Assembly: GCA_018466975.1 (NCBI GenBank)
Contig: CM031561.1
Span: forward strand, 4,836,001 to 4,900,000
From: Sparassis latifolia
Lineage: Eukaryota > Basidiomycota > Agaricomycetes > Polyporales > Sparassidaceae
Length of the DNA stretch: 64,000 nt
Direction: 5' to 3'
The translations under genes and the position numbers were made by a program. The notes below the pieces were generated by a model. It saw only the letters and a list, made by a program, of their open reading frames with translations. It ran no database searches and was not told the origin of the DNA. How positions within the stretch are numbered: position 1 is the first letter of the stretch; the number at the start of each line of letters is the position of its first letter. Of this stretch, positions 56,931 to 64,000 are shown piece by piece.

Positions 56931-58780
56931 CTAAGATAGAAGCTCAAATGCATGGTGGTTAGCATACTTATTAAGGTAAAATGCTCGGAAGACGTCGAGA
57001 GAATGAGGATCCTCAAGTCTCGCTGGCACATGGTCGTTTCCGAATACCAGAATAAGATGGGCAGCACGAAGAATAGAATCTAATGGGATGACTGACATAG
57101 GGTATGCACTGACATCGCCATCTGACCTTGGTTTGACAATCCACATTCCTGTCTCGTCGTCCACTGTGTCTCCCACTCGATCAAACCAGTGGATCAGCGC
57201 GCAACAGTATTGAATGTCATTGAAAATGAAGCCGAAAAACAGCTGTACTCTGGCAACATCCGGCACATCTTGATTTGGCCATAATCCATCGAGACTCTGA
57301 AATTGCGAATTCACGAGAACACAATCGAAATGAGGGCAACGTTTACGCCACTGTGGGGTTGCTCGGATATGTTCGCGTCGCATCCCGCCGATGCCACTGG
57401 GATCACTTGGAGCGAAGTACGTTGCAGCGGCGGAATAGTAGACATTAACCTTTCCATGAAATGTCGGGCATTGACCAAGGGGTACCTCAGAAGCAGGAAG
57501 GAGAGCATGCCAAGGCCTTAACTGACTGTACAGGAATCGCCGGATGAGTTCTGGTAGAATTGGCTGGTGGATGTGCAACGATAAACGCATGACATCCTTT
57601 GGATATTTTCGCTCTGAATGGTAAATTAGAGAACTAGCTTTGAGGCATGAGTAACACAGAACATACGAATCGTAGCTGCCATGTCGATGTAGGCACGAAC
57701 TTGGGGTCCTGCTATAGGCAGCCCTTCGTGAAGTGCTGTGTTGTCATTCTCATTCACAATACGTTCCACAGGATTTGAACGTGATTCTGGAGCATGCTCG
57801 TTTGCAGATCTAGGGTCATCCGCATTCACTGGTAATCCATCATCAGGAAGTACGTCGCCATCTCTCGCATTGTCCGAATCTGTAGAAATACTTAAGATCA
57901 GTACATTACAATACATAAATTACGATAGCGTACCATGCAAGGACTGGACTGCACAAGGCAAGTCCAGCATATGGCGACCTGTGAAGTCAACACGTGCTGC
58001 CGCAAGCTTGTCAAGGTGTTGATTGGTTAGCAGCATCTGCTTGATAGCTTCGAATCGACTCAATTGCCTCCAGGGCTCTTTGACGGCCTTGATGTGTTTG
58101 GACTCTGTGATGGAAGAACAAAGACCATTCGGAGCTGCGAACTCCCATACAAGCCACTTATAATGTCGTAAGGAATGTTGTCGAGGAAGATTAAATCCAC
58201 TGATGTGGACTCCAGACATCTCGAAAATGCTCCTGTAGTGATGAAAGCGCTTTAGCGCATCTTTGAGATCTTGTAATGTCTTCTCCGTGTGGACGTTGCA
58301 CCGAGTGATATAATAAAACTCTAGGAAGGCATGCAAGGTGCACATCATATCCTCGGGAATATATCCGGCTAGTGCAGGAAGGTACACCTAAAGTTTTAAT
58401 GGTTGAGTTTACTTCCCCATGCATGCCAGTGAACATGAAACGAACCTTCATCAGGGCCTTTGAGTCGTCACCTGTCCACTGTTTGAAGCCATGCCCTTCA
58501 TGAAAGTTTCGTAACCCAGAAAAGGGAGGAACAACTGCGATTCTAGTAAACATTTCGTATCAGATGAGATGATGTACGACGATATAGCTCAGACTTACCG
58601 GCGATCAATGTCCGCTAAGACAACTGCGGCCTGTTGTTTCCTGTGCGTGATCACAAGGTATTGTTCTACCCAGTCAACCAAATGGTCTTTGAATGTGCCT
58701 TTGATGAGTTGATGGAGCAGATCTGGTGATAGCAGCTCATGAATGTCTGCCCTAGGGAAGTCATTTGTAAAGGGCTGCAA
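56931..58780 (-). mobile_element. Plavaka-type transposase, 5'-truncated
   Basis: Plavaka is a CACTA-like DNA transposon of basidiomycetes. Minus-strand exons give QPFTNDFPRADIHELLSPDL, VDWVEQYLVITHRKQQAAVV, LADIDRRIAVVPPFSGLRNF, FKQWTGDDSKALMKV, YLPALAGYIPEDMMCTLHAF, HRSIFEMSGV-like block, FNLPRQHSLRHYKWLVWEFA, APNGLCSSITESKHIKAVKE, RFEAIKQMLLTNQHLDKLAA, a variable acidic linker, and a C-terminal domain ending LDVFRAFYLNKYANHHAFEL. No in-frame stop was seen. The N-terminal zinc finger and the first catalytic half, expected upstream, are missing at 58.8-59.5 kb. An immobile remnant, though possibly expressed. Confidence 0.85.
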
Positions 58781-59520
58781 AGTGAGCATTAGCATGGATT
58801 CATCAGAGAAGTGATGGACAATAAATGTGAAAAGAATGCAGCTATATGACAAGAAAATATGAATGAGCAATCCATCGCAACTCCACAGGCGTCCTCTGCG
58901 AATGCCTTGCCCTGGCACCCACGTGTGGTGAAGTGTACGGGTCGCCCACAGGCGAGGATGATGGCCTGCTGTAAGCATGCTCAGTGAAGTGCAGCAAGCC
59001 AATGTCCATCAGGTCTGCACGGTGGTCAGGACACCTGTCTTGGTTGCGCCGGTATGCCGCATGCTCGTGCGATACCTCACGCGGCCAGAAGTCGCGCTTG
59101 GAGTGAGCAGACTGGCGAGCGGGTTGGCGAGTGGGCTTGAATGCTCGCAGATCTTCACCTGTGATGGACTGGGCATGCGAGCCAAATGGGGAAAGGGTGC
59201 GGGGCAGCACCGGAATGTTCACTAGTGGGCTGTGATGTGAGGTGAGTGTAGGGGTACCCATGCTCATTAGGGGTTGGGGGTGTGGGCTCCATTGCATCTT
59301 TGCGCAACCAGATTACATATGAATAGCCATATTATGACTTAAATAAGGGATGGGTCACACCTTGTAAAGATGAGCCATGAGTTGACCGAACTGGAGCCAC
59401 GCCGCTGGTTGTGGTAGAGTTGGTGGAGGAATCGGATGTGATCAGATTCTTGTCGGGGGTGCCTGTCCAGGGAAACTGCATTCCATGCACAACACCACTG
59501 CAAAATCTTCAGGCACTTAC

Positions 59521-62500
59521 CAATTCCCTTGCATCAGCATCAACCGATTAGTAAGAAGACCGCTAGGGTTGATGATGGGCACTTCCACTTCTTACTGCTC
59601 CTTTTGGACGTCCTTCTTCGACAGCTTGTGCACTTGCTTTTCCAGAGCTGCCATCTAGATGAGAAAATCGGGTGATGAGTGTACCGAGATAAAAAGATTA
59701 CAAGTACGTGCACCTTTTCGAGGAATGTCTGCGAGGTTTGTATCCTGTACGGCATGTAGAAGTCATTGAGACCATGCTGCCACGAGAGTTCCTCCACGAT
59801 ATCTGCATGAAGCAGATCGAAGCAGATGTACAACATCGCCGCGAAGCACTTCTTGTTGCCGATGTTGACAAAGTAGGAGAGAAGATCCTCTGCGACTTCT
59901 GTCAAGGTGGACACGGCTGCCACAATTATCACGTCCTTGTAGAGCTTGTCGGCCTTGGACAACATAATCGACTCCTCCCACCGCGCATTTTTCTACATAT
60001 CGAATATGCTAATGACTGAACTGTTATGATACAAGCAACGAGTTTGTACCTTGTAAAGGTGGGCCGCAAGTCAATGGAACTCCAACAGCTCATGCTTCTC
60101 TAAGTCATGCACAAGTTTGATGTTGTTGAAGTTGTCAAAGCCATCGATAGAGTCCCGCAATGTCGTGCAGTCTTCCTCCTCGATGAGCAAGTTGTTGTAC
60201 GCATCATTGATGGCCTCGATGTTCAGCTGTTAAAATCTGTTAAACTAAGTTCATCACACCCTTTAGCATTGCATAACTCACATGTTGCACGGTGATAAGA
60301 TACGAGCAGACGAGGGGGATGTGGTCCATCTGGTTGAACATCCTCACAACACGGACATGGTTAGTATGAGGAATCAAGACAGTCAGCAGATCTGTTAGGA
60401 GAGTCGGTTGTTCTTGCAGATAGAATGTAAGCAACTTGTAAAAGCTACCACAATGGTCAATGCGTGTTATAGATTGAGCAAAGCTAATGCTTACATCTCA
60501 ATGTTGGCAACCCGAACGATCACATCCTTGAACTGGTTGTGCTCCCAAGCATCCGCCGAGCGTTCAATCATTGCTAATGCTGCATTGTCCTAGTAAGGAC
60601 TGTTAGCTGAGGTTCGATACAGATATTAGAATGCCACCCACAAACTCATCGTACTTGACATAGAGGAAAATGAGCTCTGGCCAGAGATGGGCCCATTCAG
60701 AGGCTTTAATGACCTACATAAAATCGCTATTAGAGGCAGAGATGAGGCTGAGGGCTCAGTGAAGATACCCATCTGCAGACGACCATGATCAGAAGTCTAC
60801 CTGTCAACGAAAATTGATGTCTTATGTGCACTCTCTCCAGACTGAGACCAGCTTCCAGAAGGGCAAGAAGTTCTTTGAAATGCCCCCAACACTCATACAA
60901 CTGAATGAGACCAGCGAGTTTCTCCTGTGAAGGCAAGCAATGCGTCAGAGAACAATATACAGGTGACTGGCTAGGAACACACAGCATGTACAATGATATT
61001 AAGACCACAAATTTGGGCCTGCAAACCGCATCAGTGGGATACGAGAAGATCCGTAATAACACACACCAGTCAGAATTTGGCCATCTCGATATATGCAGCA
61101 TGCACTTGCTTCCATACTTTTTAATTGTCATTAGGAACATATCCCTCTCTGGTAGACTGAGAGGTACTGACTGAATGTTTCTGGCCTTCTGCGCACTTTC
61201 CACTGCAGCCTGGTTCTCACCGAGATAGATGAGCGTCGTTGCCCAATTGGAGATACTTGTGAAGAGCAACTTCGCCACCTGGTAAAGTTCATCCTTGAAA
61301 CACTTCTCTCTGACCTCAAGAATGTCGGCAACATTTGTCATACCCAAGAAGTCCTCCATATCATGTAGACGATCGGTCTTCGCATAGGCATACACCAACC
61401 CCGTGTCGATCTTAGGCTCATGCAGAGTCTTGCATGCCATTTGGAGGTACTTGATGAGGTCATCGTGCTTACCTGCATGACTAGCAATCTCAATGACTTT
61501 GGCGTAGTTCGAGGGATCCTCAGCCTTGATGCACGAATCTGCAAATATTTATCTGGGATTAGCACATGAAATGTTCAGACCCGGATTGACTCACCGATGG
61601 CATCCTTGATTCACAGACTATCGAGCTGTGCCTTCACCAGCCTGCTCCACACCTTGGGCCTGTTGACCTTGATGGCCTACTAGATGCTGAAGCCAGGGAA
61701 ACGATATGCTCGATGAGCATGTTGATGACCATGGCGTGCTGCTCATACTTCTTGTATATGAGGAATGCCTCCCCGTACAGACCATGGTCGGTCGCAATCT
61801 TGGCAATCTCAGCAATATCGTAGTTCTTGAGCTTGTCAATATATCCAATGACTTTGCCTTTGTCTGCACAAATGGCTGTCAACACCATCAAGTTCTGGAG
61901 GTTGCGATTGTCACTGAATGGTGAAGGCTCGAGGATGAGCTTCTTGAGCAGCTCGATCAACTCAATGGGAAGGTCTGCCATCAAGAATGCCTTCACAGTT
62001 ACGGACACATCATTGGGGTCCGTAGACTCAGGAAGGGCGGTCGCAATGATCTAGTTGTAGTGAAGTCAGTAGGGAGATCAGACGAAAACAACGCAGAAAT
62101 CTCACCTGATCGATCAGCTGATGACGATGCATGTTGTCCTGTCCAAGAGTACGAACGCGAACACGAGAGAAGCCCGTGTGAGCATGCATATATGTGAAAG
62201 TGGGGAAATGCACCTGGGTGATGATGACGAGGTCCACCCATCCGTCGTCGATGCCGGTGGAGTTGAAGGTGCCTCGGCGACGGAGACGCGGGGGTCATGT
62301 ATGGATTTTGCAAAGATGTTGGCATGCCTTCAGACGGCTGGACGGTGTGGAGCTGGTTCACAGAATGGGACCAGTCGGGGTGGGCGAGGAGCGCGCGGGT
62401 GAAGATGCCAGTGCCTGCACCAATCCTGGTAAAGCTGAGCGGTCAGAGAAGGGAGGATGGGGCAAGTAAACTCACTCGATGGTGTTGAGTGGGGCAGAGG

Positions 62501-64000
62501 CTGCGAGGGCATTGCAAATGTGGGAGAGGGTGGCAGGCTGGTATGAGGGTCGAGCACTGGGGCTGTGGAATGAGAACAGGGAAGTGAGCGCTCGGAGCGA
62601 CTGACCGATCATAGAGCTCATTCGTTCCCATACTGAAGCTGACCTTGGCGATGTTGTGTACTGGGTGCTCTGCAGTGGCAAGCATGGGCACGAGGAGATA
62701 AGGGACCAACAGATTGTGTTACAGCCCATGTTAGATGTCGTGCAGTCTGCCGTGGATGATGACAGGAAGAATATTTGGCTGCTGCAGGGCTGAAAGGCCG
62801 CGTCTCACGAGAATGTCTTTTCTCTCTCTCCTCCATTTCTTTTCCCCACCATGGATGCCCCCATCTCCTTCTCCGTTGCCTCTGGTCACCACATCATCAC
62901 CTTCTCCTCACCACCACCTTCCTCCTCATCTCCTGCACTGGCAACAGTGAGTTCATTTACCCATCCTTGCGCTCCCCAACTCACACTTCTCCAGAGAAAT
63001 AGCCACAGATCGAGACTGACTTGTGCCAATAGGTCCAGATCATGATGCTTGATGAGATAGCGAGCTTGTTGCTTGAACATCGAGTTGTCATTTGTGATGG
63101 CAATGAGCTCATCGTCGCACAGGCCCTTCGTGTATGCAATGTAGGCGAGGTATCGATCTCTGGCCTCACAGAATTTGTTGACATCCAGCGGCTCGTACAA
63201 CTGAACAGTTACACTTTAACAAGGGGTAGCGGTGAGGAATAAATGAACTTACATTGTTCTCCTTCAAGAACATCTCGGGATTGTTGTTCAAGTCAATATA
63301 GACTTCAGCATGTTCCTCATTTCTACCTCGTTTATGAGTTGGTCGATGGTGAAGTTGCTAGGGACAGAAGCAAGCAATGACTTGATAGTCGTCTCATCAC
63401 AGTCGACATCCAAGAGACCCCCAAAGACCTGTGGTGTCGTGACTGAATTGACATGTTGAACATAAACCTCAATGAAGCTGGTGAGACCATTCTGATACAG
63501 GTACAGCACAAGGTCGTGGACGAAGTCGAACCGGTCACAGACAATGATGAGGGGTAGCTGGTCCGAAAGCTTGGCCTCCTTCAGGAAGTTCTTGACTTTC
63601 TCCGCGTTGTAGTAGTTGCTCTCATGACAGATGCGTTCAACCTTATGAATCTGGCCTGTACAAGTGGCCGCCTGGATATATTTGAAGTGGACTTCGGGAT
63701 CCTGGCTGAGATTGACGATGGAACTGAGGTAGTAGTATAGGCCTGGTCGTAAAGCATCAGCGTCCAAGAAAATGATATGTATAGAATGAGATCACCTTCG
63801 AGTAACTTAAACTTCTCAAACAACTCGATGAGCTTGATAGGGCTAAGGATATCCGAGTACTTTGTAGTGATCTGGACAACCACCTGCAGGTTTTGCCGGA
63901 TGTTGATATGAAGCATCTCTTCCATGTAAGCCAATGGATGCTCAGTAGTAAGGCGACTGAAGTAGTTGACGTGCCATTAATGGACAAGTGAGTAACAAAC
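59521..64000 (-). pseudogene. Clathrin heavy chain pseudogene, C-terminal part, runs off the window
   Basis: Clathrin heavy chain builds the coat of endocytic vesicles. The alpha-helical repeats are clear: [177 protein letters not shown]. Stop codons lie in frame at 61613-61611 (QLDSL*IKDAI), 60073-60071 (LLEFH*LAAHL) and 59594-59592 (QKEQ*EVEVPI). About 30 codons are lost near 60745 after MGIFTE, and the frame breaks near 61690. Introns are kept, so it is a decayed duplicate rather than a retrocopy. An intact gene must exist elsewhere. Confidence 0.88.
62214..62685 (-). pseudogene. SAM-dependent methyltransferase fragment inside a clathrin pseudogene intron
   Basis: Same strand as the host pseudogene. 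MLATAEHPVHNIAKVSFSMG, TNELYDR, a spliced PSARPSYQPATLSHICNALA, ASAPLNTIE and after a further intron IGAGTGIFTRALLAHPDWSH, SVNQLHTVQPSEGM. IGAGTGIF is the SAM-binding motif I of a class I methyltransferase. The next parts, ANIFAKSIHDPRVSVAE and TFNSTGIDDGWVDLVIITQ, are in two other frames, so two frameshifts have occurred. The sequence stops just where the AFHW motif should follow. The flanking clathrin exons end at about 63020 and resume at 62150. Confidence 0.75.

Noticed and set aside
58842..59300. A further exon of the Plavaka or clathrin gene (151-codon minus frame)
   Set aside because: No motif of either family; probably noncoding spacer between the two remnants.
1..64000. CRISPR arrays, bacterial operons or Shine-Dalgarno sites
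   Set aside because: The genes are eukaryotic with spliceosomal introns; no regularly spaced direct repeats of CRISPR type were seen.

Overview
The window reads as nuclear DNA of a mushroom-forming basidiomycete (Agaricomycetes). Genes are split by many short introns, mostly GT-AG and about 50 to 60 bases long. Several families are typical of that group: a divergent G-alpha with a GQSESGKST P-loop, a Plavaka-type transposase, a fungal HNH domain protein, a single-pass membrane protein with an NSLGQSPC ectodomain, and a QDE-1-type RNA-dependent RNA polymerase. The species cannot be named from the sequence alone.

Layout. 1-7.7 kb: 3' end of an FMN-dependent hydroxyacid dehydrogenase, a decayed SDR gene, a G-alpha gene, and two poorly resolved spliced genes. 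7.9-10 kb: a MOB-family gene with a long acidic tail and an apparent frameshift. 10.4-15.6 kb: an RdRP gene divergent from PSF1. 15.8-16.7 kb: two gene remnants (PB1/NoxR-like and DUF6589-like). 16.9-20 kb: a secreted/membrane protein gene and an unresolved candidate. 20.3-33.9 kb is a dense housekeeping block: PRP3, mitochondrial L16, a small unknown gene, DCP1, a degenerate MYND protein, snurportin-1, a GT61 glycosyltransferase and EFM7. 36.5-44 kb: an orphan single-exon ORF, a coiled-coil protein with a WHPDKF tail, an alpha/beta hydrolase and ribosomal P1. 45-47.4 kb: a small orphan gene and an SDR. 47.5-53.3 kb is a gene-poor repeat island. 53.4-59 kb: a PMP3-like gene, an HNH protein, a short-TIR repeat and a 5'-truncated Plavaka transposase. 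59.5-64 kb: a clathrin heavy chain pseudogene running off the right edge.

How the genes relate. Four gene pairs are divergent with only about 130-340 bases between start codons (RdRP/PSF1, PRP3/L16, small unknown/DCP1, snurportin/GT61), so they probably share promoters. Several encode RNA-handling proteins (PRP3, DCP1, snurportin, RdRP), but nothing shows joint regulation.

Most unusual content. The repeat island at 50.2-53.25 kb has three different palindromic long-TIR elements end to end. The first carries a tRNA-like Pol III A/B-box module and is split by a solo LTR with a perfect 5-base target duplication. The clathrin pseudogene has three in-frame stops and holds a decayed methyltransferase gene inside one intron. 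The G-alpha has histidine in place of the catalytic glutamine of switch II. An SDR gene needs a 24-base intron, EFM7 has a GC-AG intron, and ribosomal P1 has a coding exon consisting only of ATG. I did not find a complete new multi-gene system.
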